DNA from: Cristatella mucedo
Lineage: Eukaryota; Bryozoa; Phylactolaemata; Cristatellidae
Assembly (NCBI GenBank): GCA_009760855.2
Contig: WPIO01000064.1
Coordinates: 1,416,001 to 1,480,000 of the forward strand
Length of the DNA stretch: 64,000 nt
Reading direction: 5' to 3'
Shown: piece after piece, positions 1 through 11,995 of the stretch
How the letters are laid out: each line of letters begins with the position of its first letter
How positions within the stretch are numbered: the first letter of the stretch is position 1
Made by a program: the position numbers and the translations under genes
The notes under the pieces: model-generated
Told to the model about the DNA's origin: nothing
The model's input: the letters and a program-made list of their open reading frames with translations, nothing else
Databases searched by the model: none

Positions 1-263
1 ATACGGGGGCATGCATACGCACGGCGCTCACATGCCCGCGTATACAATGAGTAAATACCTGCATCTTCGTCGGTGCGCTGCAGTTTTCAATAGCGCGAGC
101 TCGGCGCCTTCGGGGCAGTGCTCATCTTGGGCAAAAGCCAGAAAGTTTTAAAGAATGGCCGATTCACGAGGACATCGAGAATCGATGAAAGTAAGTTATC
201 TTTCCTACGGTGCCCTGAGAAAAGTGAGTGTCCGTTCAGATCCTTCATAACACGGTGTGTGAA

Positions 264-427
264 AAGCAATGGCGCACTGGGTAAGGTGCTCGCTCTTCAC
301 GATCTCTGAGGTCGTGGGTTCGAATCCTGCGGTGGGCGACCCTTTGTTGCCACTGCAAGCGGTGGCGATAGCCTTTAGGCTCTTCTACCGCCATACGAAA
401 AGGGACTAAAATCAGCTAGTATTTTTT
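264..427 (+). mobile_element. tRNA-derived SINE (family 1)
   Basis: A-box-like TGGCGCACTGG is followed by a B box, GGTTCGAATCC, at 317-327. Then comes the family body (GCAAGCGGTGGCGATAGCC) and the shared 3' end AAATCAGCTAG with a short T run. The same order recurs at more than ten places in the window on both strands, so this is a dispersed repeat and not a tRNA gene. Confidence 0.85.
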
Positions 428-647
428 TAGGACCCGTAATAAAATGCACCTACTCGCTGCACACAGGTAGGAACGCAGAGCAAATAGGAGCAAAGATGGC
501 AAGTCCACTGGGCCGAAGGGTAAGCTAAGCGAACAGTATTTAGCCAATAAGCACAAGATGGAAGCATGTCCGACAGTAGCCCAAAGCGGGTACAATTGGA
601 GCAATTATTCTAGGGCCGTTTGAAGTACGCATCGAGTTCATTCAAGT

Positions 648-708
648 ATAATAATAATAATGCACTTTATAAAGCGCCGTCAGAGAACTCAATCTCTTTC
701 TGGACCTA
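648..708 (-). mobile_element. 3' end of L2-like LINE (family A)
   Basis: An AATAATAATAAT stretch followed by the family A tail (GCGCC, AGAGAACTCAATCTC, TTTCT) read on the minus strand. It is a 5'-truncated insertion of about 60 bp. Confidence 0.7.
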
Positions 709-1340
<632 letters not shown>

Positions 1341-1806
1341 TAAGAGAGTGCGAAATGGAAAGAGAGTGCGAAATGGAAAGAGGGAGAGGTGGTCCTCGAA
1401 ACCGCCCGAATCCATGCGTAAAATCTTCCACTCACCACTCTCCTACTGCCGACTCTGGCAATCCTTTCCTGCCCAGCAGCGCGCACGCGTCGCTTTTTTA
1501 CAGCGCGCAGTCTGCTCACTCAGGGCGCCTCGGTGTGGATGCCAGAATCGAGGGAAGGGAAAACAAGCTGCGTCGAGCGGACGACAAATAGCGGAAGCCA
1601 GTCGGCAAATCTCGACGGCAGTAAAGTGAAGGGGCGCGGCCTATCTTCTCGCTACGAAAATGACGTGGCGTCCGCACGAAAGCCGAGAGATTAGGCGCGC
1701 CTCTCGCGCGACCGAGTCTCGTGGCCGGCCGAGGTAGCGCCATTACGATTGTCTCGAATAATGAAGTGAGTCCAAACGAGTTGTGCTGGAACGGCTATGG
1801 GGCTCT
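1341..1806. other. GC-rich stretch, no recognisable gene
   Basis: Moderately CpG-rich DNA between two pyrimidine/purine microsatellites. A short run at 1436-1470 resembles part of LINE family B (CTCTCCTACTGCCGACT), too little to call an insertion. Confidence 0.25.
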
Positions 1807-1809
1807 CTT

Positions 1810-1888
<79 letters not shown>
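1807..1888. repeat. (CT)n microsatellite
   Basis: About 80 bp of CT dinucleotides. Confidence 0.98.
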
Positions 1889-2210
1889 ACAGTGGAACCG
1901 AGCCGAGGATAGATGGATAGATACTGCTCGCCTTGGCGTGAGGTCATCAAATCCGAAACTGTGAGTCCAATAAGAGAAAATACGAGTACTTCTGGGGATG
2001 CTTCAATCGGTAGGGCCCAATCGCTCCAACCTTGTCGCAACCGCAAGGGTATCCCCACACTACTAGGTTCTCGTGAATATTATACAACTGAATAAAATCC
2101 AAAATATAGTTCCTCTGTATAGCACCGCAAGAGAATGCGATTGCAGGCGCATTTCGTGCGCCGCAGGGCGTGAGCCCACGACCTTTGCGGTCAAATTTGG
2201 GCACCCCACC

Positions 2211-2765
2211 GCGGGTATAAACTATATAAATGCGGTCAAGACCGCAGGTGTATCCTGCTCAATATTTTCCTCGGAAGCCACCTTTTCAGTTCCGCGGCTG
2301 CTATTCGGACACTGTGAAAATGCAGGCGTTCGCGCTCGGCGGCCATTTCGTTCGAAGAGCGGACACGAGCACCTAACCAGCACCTCGACGCATTGACGCT
2401 ACAGCCAGACGGAGCACCGCAAGACTTGCGTTCGGCATTGAGAGCAGCGCGCTGAATTTGTGCGGTGGCCGCGGCGGCCGCGGCGCCGCAGGCTCGGCCG
2501 GAAGCAGTTTCTTTTCGCGCCGCTCGAGCGCCGGCCGCCGGACCGCGAACGCGCGGGCGGCGATCAGCTGGCTGGAGCGGCCGCGAACTCGGAAGCTCGC
2601 TACTCGGCGGCGGGTCTAGTACATCTACGGCTCGTCCTATCTACGACATGGCGGCGGCGGCGGCGGCTCGGCGCAGGGCCTCCGAGGCCCTGCGCCGAGC
2701 ACGCGGCGTGTGATGTGCGCATGCGGCTTCCGCTGCTGTAATTAGTGAAGCGCCCCGACACTAAT
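2211..2765 (+). promoter_or_regulatory. CpG-rich region with TATA-like motif, candidate promoter
   Basis: TATA-like TATAAACTATATAAAT at 2215-2230 is followed by strongly CpG-rich DNA (2460-2710) with GCC/GCG runs and an ATG at 2648 that opens a 21-codon Ala/Arg frame. The architecture resembles a promoter plus 5' end of a gene, but no downstream exon can be linked to it. Confidence 0.3.
2666..2700. repeat. Perfect GC hairpin, 16-bp arms
   Basis: Arm 2666-2681 (GCTCGGCGCAGGGCCT) is the exact reverse complement of 2685-2700, with a 3-nt loop. It lies in the CpG-rich region just after the ATG at 2648. Confidence 0.9.
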
Positions 2766-3002
2766 GCACATGTCTCACATGTGGCCAATAGTTAAGCAAT
2801 TGAAACAGAGCAGCGTCCGGCCACTAATGCAGGTTATATTTCGCGTCGTTGCTGCTATTGATTGGGTTTCCATATATGTGCCCGAGGGGAGTAATGCAAA
2901 TATAGTCTCATTAACCGCGAACGAGCGCCCGCTGTGTCTCCGTGAGACTCCCACTAAAACAGCCGCCGCTGGAGACACCTTCATACAACAGGGGCCCAAG
3001 AC

Positions 3003-3042
3003 TGGGCGCACGTCTCTGGCTCGGGCCAGAGACGTGCGCCCA
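3003..3042. repeat. Perfect hairpin, 18-bp arms
   Basis: Arm 3003-3020 (TGGGCGCACGTCTCTGGC) is the exact reverse complement of 3025-3042 with a 4-nt loop. It sits immediately upstream of the GC minisatellite. Confidence 0.92.
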
Positions 3043-3059
3043 TGCGCTTCCGGGCCTCG

Positions 3060-3430
3060 GCTGGCAAGGCCGGGCCGGGCCGGGCCGGGCCGGGCCGGGT
3101 CGGGCCGGGCCAGGTCGGGCCAGGTCGGGCCGGGCCGGGCCAGGTCAAGCCAGGCAGGGCCAGGTCAAGCCAGGCAGGGCCAGGCAGGGCCAGGCAGGGC
3201 CAGGCAGGACCAGGTAGGGCCAGGTTAAGCCAGGCAGGGCCAGGCAGGGCCAGGCAGGGCCAGGCAGGGCCAGGCAGGGCCAGGCAGGGCCAGGCAGGGC
3301 CAGGCAGGGCCAGGCAGGGCCAGGCAGGGCCAGGCAGGGCCAGGCAGGGCCAGGCAGGGCCAGGCAGGGCCAGGCAGGGCCAGGCAGGGCCAGGCAGGGC
3401 CAGGCAGGGTCAGGTCGGGCCGGGCCGGGT
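3060..3430. repeat. 10-bp GC minisatellite (CAGGCAGGGC)n
   Basis: It starts as a CGGGC/CGGGT pentamer run, passes through CAGGTCGGGC variants, then becomes an almost homogeneous array of CAGGCAGGGC (about 3230-3410), ending with CAGGTCGGGC-type variants. The homogeneous centre with degenerate edges is typical of turnover by unequal exchange. Confidence 0.97.
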
Positions 3431-3984
3431 CGCTAGCTCCATCCGCCAACGCCGAGCTGAGGCAGGCTCGCAGGTTTGGCCATATTATCGGCTGACTGAG
3501 GTGGCCGCGCCGTCGATAGTATAAACACGCGACAGCCACGCCCATCTAGCGGGGGATTTTGAGGATAAATGCTACGGCCTGCTGTGACTCCTGCCTCAGT
3601 ATTAGCTAGCATCGTCTGCACCGCTAGAAGCGTCCTCGCCCCGCCCCGAATTCTGCCGGCGACCAGCGTGTAGTCTGAATTATCGTCGCGAACGGCACAG
3701 AACACCAGCCGACGAGCAACACAACCAGTTTATTCTCCCTACACACGGAGCAGGGCGAAGCACGAGTCTCCTCACCCCTCTCGCCCACCGGAGTCCCCTG
3801 ACTCCCTTGTCAAAACAAACACTAATAGCACGTCCAGGCTGCTTACCACATCGGGTGTCACAGCCCACTCGTACAGCGATCAGGGGCAGTATCATCAATT
3901 AAATAGAATCACACAGCGTACGCATCGAATCAGCCTTGATCGTGAGGGCGAGGTTTTTCACGAGCGATTGTAGTGTCAGATTAG
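3431..3984. other. No gene recognised
   Basis: Unique-looking DNA between the minisatellite and a SINE. No reading frame, RNA gene or repeat that I can support. Confidence 0.4.
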
Positions 3985-4138
3985 GCCGCGATAGCCCCGG
4001 AGGTAAGGTGCTCGCTCTTCACGACCGAGGTCGTGGGTTCGAATCCTGCAGTCGGGCGATTCTTTAATGCCAGCTGCAAGCGGTGGCGATAGCCGATCTC
4101 TTCTGCCGCTATGCAAGTGAGGCTAATAAATCAGCTAA
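3985..4138 (+). mobile_element. tRNA-derived SINE (family 1)
   Basis: B box GGTTCGAATCC near 4037, body CTGCAAGCGGTGGCGATAGC, and 3' end AAATCAGCTAAG. The head is damaged (the A box is not recognisable). Confidence 0.8.
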
Positions 4139-4140
4139 GA

Positions 4141-4590
4141 TACGTGCGACGAATGGATGGCAGCAATGTTGTTTGAAATTCGACGCAGCTGGGCCGGGGT
4201 CAAGGCTTCAAGGATTAAGGTCTCGGTGCGAAGGCTTCAAAGTCGTTTGGGCCCGGCCGGCGGAGCGGTGCCCTGCCGGTGACCGGTGGGACCCCAGCGA
4301 CCCGTTGCCCGGTTTGCGACCAGTTGCCCTCTCGGTGCCATGCGTATCGGCGGTCAATGAATGCCTGCCAATGAAAGACGACGACGCCGATCGAGATCCA
4401 GCTTCCATCAGGGCTGCCGCGAATCGCGCAGGCGCAGTGGGAACCCGTGGATTGCTCCGCGAACGTTGCCGCTGCCAGTCGGCGGAGAAGCGGCGGCAGC
4501 GTTGACCAGTTTCAGACCATTTTTGTAAATTAATTTTTTTTATTATTTAGTTATTTTTAATTATTTTACGTACTTTCTTCACTCAAGTTT
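4141..4590. other. No gene recognised
   Basis: A GC-rich half (to about 4510) then an AT-rich half. The 140-codon open frame starting upstream in the SINE has no recognisable domain and no splice support. Confidence 0.35.
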
Positions 4591-4596
4591 CCGACA

Positions 4597-4875
4597 CAGC
4601 TAATACGGCGTCCGTTTTTCACACGGCAGTGCAAGTCTGCTATGGGCACAGTGCTCCTATCATGCTTTCATGGTCGCCAGTGCATGTTTATATTTACGTT
4701 AAATAAACACGTTTTTAGTTATCTTTTCAATTTAGGGTTTCTTTCTAATACCTAAATATTAAACCCTAAACCCTTAGATATAAGCTCTAGACCCCAATGA
4801 CCTCATTTATTAGCTGAGCTTTTACGGTGTCGTTTGTTGACACAGCCGTGTCAGTATGCTATGGGCACAGCGCTC
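4597..4875. mobile_element. MITE-like element with repeated end modules
   Basis: Two copies of a module of about 60 bp (AGCT, then TACGG-G-C, then CTATGGGCACAG-GCTC) lie at about 4597-4655 and 4813-4875, flanking an AT-rich centre with CCCTAAACCC-type runs. The same modules, there in inverted orientation, bound the element at 21222-21545, which suggests a non-autonomous transposon family. Confidence 0.5.
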
Positions 4876-4924
4876 ATTACAGGCTGTTCAACGTGGACGC
4901 TAGCGACTAATCGATGAGAGGCAG

Positions 4925-5540
4925 ATTAATATGGCAACTGTGACGTTCACGACAGACAGGCCTAGTTGTAGACTTTTGTAACAGCTGTTTGCGGATTATT
5001 GCACAACAGCTGCCGATGCTGAGCTACATAATTCAAGACGGGACCTTACAGTTGCACGAAGCTTTGCTTTGGTATCTTGGTCTTACCAGCCCCAAATTTT
5101 GTAAATGAAACGTTGCTGAAAGTACACCGACTTGACCGTGGAGGTGATGAGGCAATCTCATTAAAGGTCACATTGCAACAGGACACCGAGATTCTGTGCG
5201 GATTGAAGTGGAGATGTGCTAGCAGAGCCCAGTTTGACGCTGAGGCTTTCTAGTTTCTCAGTGTGGCTAGGTTTTCTCATAGCTAGTAAATCTGGTTAAT
5301 CTACTCTCCCTATGAGAAATCGTACGGTTGCTTTAGCGTGAATTCCAGCAATACATTCTGCAAGTGAGTTTGGCGAGTTAAACGAGTTAGGGATCAAAGC
5401 TCAGACACAGCTGCGTGTCATCTGCACAAAAATTACATCCTCAGATGCGTTACACGATTATATCGGCAAGAGGGAAGTGTAAACTGCAACAAGAAGTGAA
5501 CTAAGCACAGATCTTTGGAGTACCCCCTTAACGCATGGTA
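4925..5540 (-). mobile_element. Decayed L2-like LINE fragment (family A)
   Basis: On the minus strand this parallels the better copy at 43890-45125: the stretch around GGCAACTGTGACGTTCACGAC at about 4930-4955 and the GTGTCATCTGCA region at about 5415 occur in the same order and spacing. It has no intact frame. Confidence 0.6.
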
Positions 5541-7627
5541 AACCTACTGCCAATGCCATTCGCAGAATTTAACTGCATAGCCCTTTATCTCGCGTGCACG
5601 TAAGTTTAGCCGACGTTATGCATGTAGAAACTGCGTTCACCGTTGCTTTTTCCGAAGAAATTCCGGAAAATTACCACATTCGCGACATTTCCGATGCTGG
5701 AATCGCGCGCACATTCGTAGGACATTTAGCTCCACTGTCTACTGCCGGAAAAGGAACCCCGGCCTAAAGCAGCAGAAGCCTCAGCGGAAGCACAGGGAGC
5801 CTAGTGCTTCCCGAGCTGCAAGACGGGGTCGGCGGCGTATTAAGTACGCCCAGTCGAACCTAAAAGCAGCTCCTATAACTGGCTCTTTTGTGTGTATGCC
5901 TTTGGCTGGAAGCATTCTACAGAGCGAGCCAGGCTCGGCTGGCGTCTGTTCTTCTAGCCGAGTTTTCATGCTCACTGGTGAGATCTATGAGCAACACGAC
6001 AATGGAGGTCCACAGCTGGCGGCGAGTCTTTCGTCGCATGAGTCGTAGGGGCCTTTGGCGTCCGTCCGCAGTCACGTGATCACTACGGAATTATGCGGCC
6101 GATAGCTAATAAAAAATATCTCACCGACGTTTGGGGTTTACTGTACATATAATTGCCCACCCCATCGCACGACTCGTTTGACGCTTTAGTTTTATTTATT
6201 TTTAAGATCCGCATGTACCCGCGAAAAATCACGGACAACTCCAAACACTTTGCTTTTGTAGGCGATCCTGTGCAAGGCGTCCGGGTCCGAGCGTCCGCTG
6301 AACGGCCTAACTGATAAGAAGATCCTGCTGATAGGACACTCTTGTAGGACGTGCGTCGTAAGATAGCAAAATCTCTCTGGTGGGAAAATGAAAACATGCT
6401 TGTTTTTGTTGAGTTTGACAAAAGTCGCGCTTTCTTTGAGATTCAGTGGTACATTGCTGAGTGTTGTATCTGAGTTTTGTATCTTAGTTCTCTCGCGTTG
6501 CATGCGCGATAATTACGCACGCGTTCCCGAGAGGTTCGCTCGCTTTTGCTTCCAATTTATTGCTATCAAAGTTTGATACTTTCGTAACTCGGTAATTTAT
6601 CAACTGTAATCCCTTTTCTAAGGAATTTTTTATTATCAGCCACGAGTGCATTTTGCCATTCCCCTTTGTATGGACGCGAGTTCCGAGGCGGAGCCTGCGA
6701 TTTCTTGTCCGCGGGGGGCGTGCAGATGTGCAAGAAATAAAAAAGTTACTGCACACAATCGTGCTGCTTACTCAAAAGCTCGCTCGCCAAATCGACTGGA
6801 AGTTGGGTATCTCTATCTTACCGGCAAGCGGATGGGCAACCGTGGCTACCGTTCACTCTTCGTACGCACGCGATGTATGAGCGTTCAAAATTGTGTGTCG
6901 AGGTTGATTCGGCTGCCGTGATGGCGGATAGGTGGGGAAGGCACAGGTGGCCTGCGGGATATCCCAGTATGCAACGGTTTCTCTCAGATACCCAGGCACA
7001 AAGGGGGACGGCAAATCTTTTCTACCTCACTTTCTCTCTCCTTGTATACGTATATAAATATCTATATATTTATTTGTTTGTTTGTTTTTGTTCGTGTAAA
7101 TATATTTTTTGCAACTTCACTTGGCAATCTCTGCATGCACATAAAGTCAGTCAAAATGCATTCGCGTTGATCCAAAGGATGATCGTATTAAGACAGCGCA
7201 TTAAGACAGTACCGCAGAACGCGCATTAAGACAGTACCGACTGAGTTTTGAATACGCGTCGCTGCAAAGCGGTGCGCGGCATAGGAGAGGCCCTGCGACA
7301 CGTAGCCTCGCCGTCGCTGTTGCCGCAGCTGCGCTGCGGATGGACGGCTCCGGAGCGAAAGCCGACGATCGTCTCGAGCCGCGCATTTTTGCGAGCGGGA
7401 CTGCGTCGTCGCGCGGCGCTCCGCTCGCTTCCGCTCCGCGCTCGCTTCCGCTCTGCGCTCGCGGGGCCGCTTGAGCAGCCAGCGAGCGCGCTTTAGATTG
7501 ACTGGCATCGAGATGCCGGGTGCTTGTATCGGCTCAGACGCGGCGCCTCGCAGCAGTCTCGTCTTCTGAGCACTGCGGCCGCCGCCGCCGTGTCTCTCGA
7601 CGACGCAGTCGCGGACGTCCATTGTTC
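5541..7627. other. No gene recognised
   Basis: About 2 kb without a supported gene or known repeat. The last 400 bp (7230-7620) are CpG-rich. Open frames are short, overlap on both strands and show no domain. Confidence 0.35.
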
Positions 7628-8165
7628 AGTTGCATTCTCCGCTTTAAGGCCGTTGGCGACAGAAGCTTTAGCTCCGCAGGTCCTAGACTGTGGAACTCGC
7701 TTCCACAATTCTTACGCAACGACAACTACTCTCCTACTGCCGACTATGGATCATCCTTTTCAGCGGTGTCCTGAGCTGCTGCTTCCATGCCACTCACTAC
7801 CTCAAGTGTTCTCCTGACTCTGCTATGCTTCCCACTTTCTCTTTATTGCCCGAGACGAAGTCTGTTGGCTACCGAAAAAAAATCCTAGCTGATTAAGCAG
7901 CCTCTTTTTGTATAGCGACAGAAGAGTCTTTACGGCTATCACCACCGCTTGCAGTGGCGATAAAGGATCGCCCACCGCAGGAATCGAACCCACGACCTCG
8001 GGACCGAGGTCTTGAAAGCAACCGCCTTACCTAGTGTGCCATTGCTTGCCGATAGCCGCTTAGGCTGTGAGTGCGCTATACAAAACTCTTCTCTCCTGTG
8101 TAACGCCCACATAGTCTTTATGGCTTTGTGGATTTACAGACGAAGATACATATGTATAAATAGTC
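7628..8165 (+). mobile_element. LINE family B 3' fragment, interrupted by a SINE
   Basis: It encodes remnants of the LINE C-terminal tail ([20 protein letters not shown]), then the family B 3' untranslated sequence. The element is split: 7628-7874 and about 8049-8165 are contiguous in other copies, with a reversed SINE inserted between them. Confidence 0.8.
7875..8048 (-). mobile_element. tRNA-derived SINE (family 1) nested in LINE B
   Basis: Minus-strand SINE with 3' end at 7890 (AGCTGATT), B box (GGAATCGAACCC on the plus strand) near 7980, and head at about 8040. It lies between two halves of a LINE B 3' region. Confidence 0.85.
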
Positions 8166-9404
8166 TGGGATCAAGAAAGGCGCGAACCGCCTTCAAGGTG
8201 GCCGTCGGTCAAGCAGCTTGCGCACGCTCCACGACTGGAAGAAGCGAGTCTCTTTTCGACGAGGCCTGGAAAGGTGACGCACTTCCGGCGGATCTCAGTC
8301 GTCCAGGCTATCTAGGCTTTCCGAAAATGGGATTCGGCCGCAAATTTTAGAGGGCTGCGAATCCCATCCTTTTGTCCGCTTCTGCGGGCAGAAGCGGACT
8401 GCTTTCGGAGAGGTTGCAATTTCATTTTCGATGAAGCTAAAGGATTTTTGCGAAGGAGTGGCTAACGAGGCAGCCGCCGACCGATGCGCCTTCGGTGCAC
8501 AGCTCCGCGGGCTGTCGGCGGAGTCAAGAGGTCACCAAGAATGGAAGAATGCTGAACAGCCAATTCGTACAACGAGCACCCCTTCAGAGCTCTCGTTCTC
8601 TGTCGGTCATCGGAGGTCACCCTCGGATAAGCGAATTGTTCGATGACTTGGCTTTTTTAGATAAGCTCCGTAGAATTATAGTCAATAAGGACCTACGGAT
8701 ACAAGCCGCAGCAAGTCGCCTGGGGACGTTAACGCGCGGCCAGGTCGTTTGCAGTGGCTACGACACGAGACCGCAGCAACTGAGCAGGTCACATGAGCAG
8801 CCTTTAGCCTCGCTCTCCTTGCCATCCCTGACTTTAAGGATGGCGATCGGGATTCCAGGACGAGACAGAGCTACCAGGCTTTACAATTTAGTGAACAAAA
8901 TTGCATGTACCTAGCACCTCCCGAGGCTTGCTCGTTGCCTGCAGACCGGATGCTCTTCTCCAGACGGGGGACGGACGACTCCATTGAAGGCTGGGCGAGA
9001 AAGGCTGCTGGAGCGACGCGCCTTCCGGCGAGCAAGGTCGATGTCGGTCTCTTGATCACGTCTCTACGGCGAATAATAAATTTGTTAAGGTTTTTTCAAC
9101 AGGTAGTTCTGTTTAGACAGGTTTGACGAGCCCCCGCCGAGCTTCGCACGTTCGGCGCCCTGCCTCGGGCTCTGAAATTTGGAGTGCGCATGTTTTTAGT
9201 ATCAAAAGTATTTCCTGGTCGTAAGGCTTCAATAATGAGCTACAGGCTTTCCGAAAAAATGTAATAACTTACAAAGTAAAACTGATAGCTAAAGTGCAGT
9301 TGAAATAAAACAAGGGTTAGGTAAGAGACGCCGGTGAGCTTTTCTGAGCAGATGCCTTAATCTTGCGTCTGCGCTGGACGATTTTTAGGCCCCCACATAC
9401 GAAA
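8166..9404. other. No gene recognised; contains paired hairpins
   Basis: Apart from two adjacent inverted repeats (8327-8367 and 8374-8399), I see no gene. The 139-codon open frame at 8495-8914 has no recognisable motif. Confidence 0.35.
8327..8399. repeat. Two adjacent short hairpins
   Basis: ATGGGATTCG (8327-8336) pairs with 8358-8367. GTCCGCTTCTGC (8374-8385) pairs exactly with 8388-8399 across a 2-nt loop. Confidence 0.8.
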
Positions 9405-9485
9405 TAATAATAATAATTATCATAATAATAATCATACACTTGATAAAGTGCCCCCAGAGAACTCAATCTCTTTCTAGGCGCTCTT
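9405..9485 (-). mobile_element. 3' end of L2-like LINE (family A)
   Basis: AATAATAAT tract followed by the minus-strand family A tail, including AGAGAACTCAATCTCTTTCT. Confidence 0.75.
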
Positions 9486-10577
9486 GGCTAAGCCCTTCTC
9501 TGTCGAATCGTTCGCTGCATTTGACGACGAAAGCGCGATTGAGTTGGCATTGCAATTCTGTTTGTATAATCTGCTATACAGGTCTCTCAATCTCACGTAC
9601 ATAAGTGCGCGCGCGAGAACAGTCGTGAGCGCGCGCATTCTCGCTCAGAAATCTACGCGCCTACAGCCACGGGATGAACCAGTCGTCACTGGCTCGCTGT
9701 GCGCCTTCCCAGTCCTGTTCACTTCCTGCGGAAACGATTAGCGGTGCGATGCTGTGAATGTAGACGCTCCCAAGGCTGGAGTTATTCGTATCGCGACACA
9801 AAATGCCCGAGTGATATTGACCATGATCGACGGTACGTACAACCGTCAGCTCATCGCCTCGATACGTGCCCCACTGATTAGTGTGGTTTCTTCTTGGGGA
9901 GCATCAGCAGGTAGCATACCGCCGGCCTGAGCTGCTTATTTTTAGTCGTCTTTCCTTGAACTCTGCGAACTTTTCGAAGAATTTCGAAGAAATTCACGAG
10001 CTGGCATCTTCTATTCAGTTCGCTTGCTTCTCAGCGTCTGCTCAGCTGCCGGCCGATTGGCCTCTTGAGGAGAGTTCAGGTCACTGAGACGTGTTGTTGC
10101 TTCACTCTGGCCTCCGCTTGAGTCCGACTCTGCCACAACACGCTACTGAGTAGATAGTTGAACTGCTTCCTCGATTGGCATAATCATAAGTGTACCCATT
10201 CGTAGCTTCCGTTGTTCTATTAATATCACTTGTACTTAGTTCGAGCCTTCTTTAAATCGTGGTTTAATCGTGTGTGGGTCCTCTTCACGTGCAAAGCTGG
10301 CCTTGTTATTATTATTAATTATCACGTTATTTGAAAGTCTTTGAAATGCTTTGCTTCACGGTGCAAAAAATGATAGCAGTAATACATCTAGTAACAGATT
10401 AATGTTTAGGACTGCTGGTAACTATGTCTCGCCCCTGTGCTATATGCCGCCCATTGTGTAGTTTCTACTTTTGCAGCAAAGGATTGTTTATTCAGTATTT
10501 TTATGATTTAGCTCTGAATTTTCTTCATTTGCAGCTGGGAATCGTTTATTTTTTACTTCTTATTATTTGGTCCAGCT
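9486..10577. other. No gene recognised
   Basis: No frame with domain features and no recognisable repeat. Confidence 0.35.
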
Positions 10578-10695
10578 GTAAATGTGCTCGCCCCGATCGA
10601 GGTCTGGCTGAGGTCGTGGGCTCGAGCCCCGAGGCATACGTGATGCGCCTGAATAGAGATTAAGTTCTGTTAGGGTGCTATACAAATGAAATATA
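10578..10695 (+). mobile_element. SINE family 2 (tRNA-like head, L2-like tail)
   Basis: A B-box-like GGGCTCGAGCCCC is followed by GCGCCT, TAGAGATTAAGTTCT and GTGCTATACAAATG. The last part is the L2 family 3' end. An inverted copy is at 15348-15475. Confidence 0.7.
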
Positions 10696-10699
10696 TATA

Positions 10700-11990
10700 C
10701 ACGTGGATAAATTTTCATGCTACCTCTGGGCTTGCTTAGTTACCGGGGCATTCGCAAAATCCAGGAGGCTTGTCACTACATAGCAGGTACCCAAGCACCC
10801 AAAGGTAGATTGTTTTATTTGACTGAACCGTCAGCTGTAGATCTATCATGCTAAGCATCCGAAAGGGGTCCCATAGTGCTGGAAAGATCAATTATATGTA
10901 TCGTGTCGTCCTCATGAGGTGAACCCATCACTTCAGATGTCAGATCTGATGGTCATTTCGACTCATCCATTCAGACAGATTGTTGCTGCTTGAGCCACTA
11001 GCTGCCATCACAGTCAGATTACTTCTTACGTAAAAAAAACTACGATGAGACTTGGGGGCGTGGCAGATGAATGTTCTAGCTGAGACTTGTTAGTTGATGA
11101 ACCACAATAGAGCTTATGCTAATCAGTTTTACGTAGAATTCGTGCCACATCATCTAACAAATGAACCAAATTTTCAGACTGGCAACTCCTAGCGAGAGGC
11201 ACCTGCTGATCTGACTGTGGATGTGAGATAGTAGCTGAGGCAGCATTCCGGACTCTCTGCTCTGCTCGCCAGTCTGCCTGTACTCACAAGCTCAGGATGG
11301 TTGCACTAGGCACGACTGGTAGGCAAGCATCTGCTTAGGCAGCGGTGCTACTGGGTCACGGTGCCTATTAAATCCACCGCAGAAGGGGATTGCTCGGCGG
11401 CATGCCTCTCATCAGCCGATCATTTCATTTACTGACAAGACCGACGCTCGGGGCGAGCTTCCAGGCAAACTCCTGGCCGTGCCAAGTGCTGATATGCTTC
11501 TTAGTTGCATCGTAGCCAACACTAAATGCTTTCCACACCACACTAGAATAGTTTCATCTAACTCGTCCAGGCTCGACAAGCTGCCGACGGTGGCCTTGAT
11601 GGCAGGCAACGCCAACCGTTGGGCTGCCTCCCCTATCCCTGCTTTGTTTACGATCTGTCGACGCTGTTAGGAGCTGCCCATGCTTACTCGCGTGACATTG
11701 TGACGTCACGTGTCATTGACCTTGTGGCAGCGATGCTGTGCACTGTTCTCAGACCTTAGCTCTTTGACCCAGTGCAGTGGCCGAGCTGTTGTTGGCAGTG
11801 GCCAGCTGTCCACTCTGCCAAACTCTGGCGAACCTGAACCTGGTTGGCACTAGCGTGTGCCTCAGCTCGACTGGTTAAGCTTTAAAGACACCCATTTTTT
11901 AGTAGGCCAGAGAAAGGTGGGCCAGCCCTGCAGCGCAGCAACTGCCTTGCCTCGGAGGGTCTCCTAGAGCTGCCCGGTGAACTCAGGCAT
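10700..11990. other. No gene recognised
   Basis: About 1.3 kb with no supported gene, RNA or repeat. Confidence 0.35.
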
Positions 11991-11995
11991 CCCGC

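Noticed and set aside
4725-4790. Interstitial telomere repeat
   Set aside because: Only two or three CCCTAAA-like units with interruptions; better explained as the centre of the MITE-like element.
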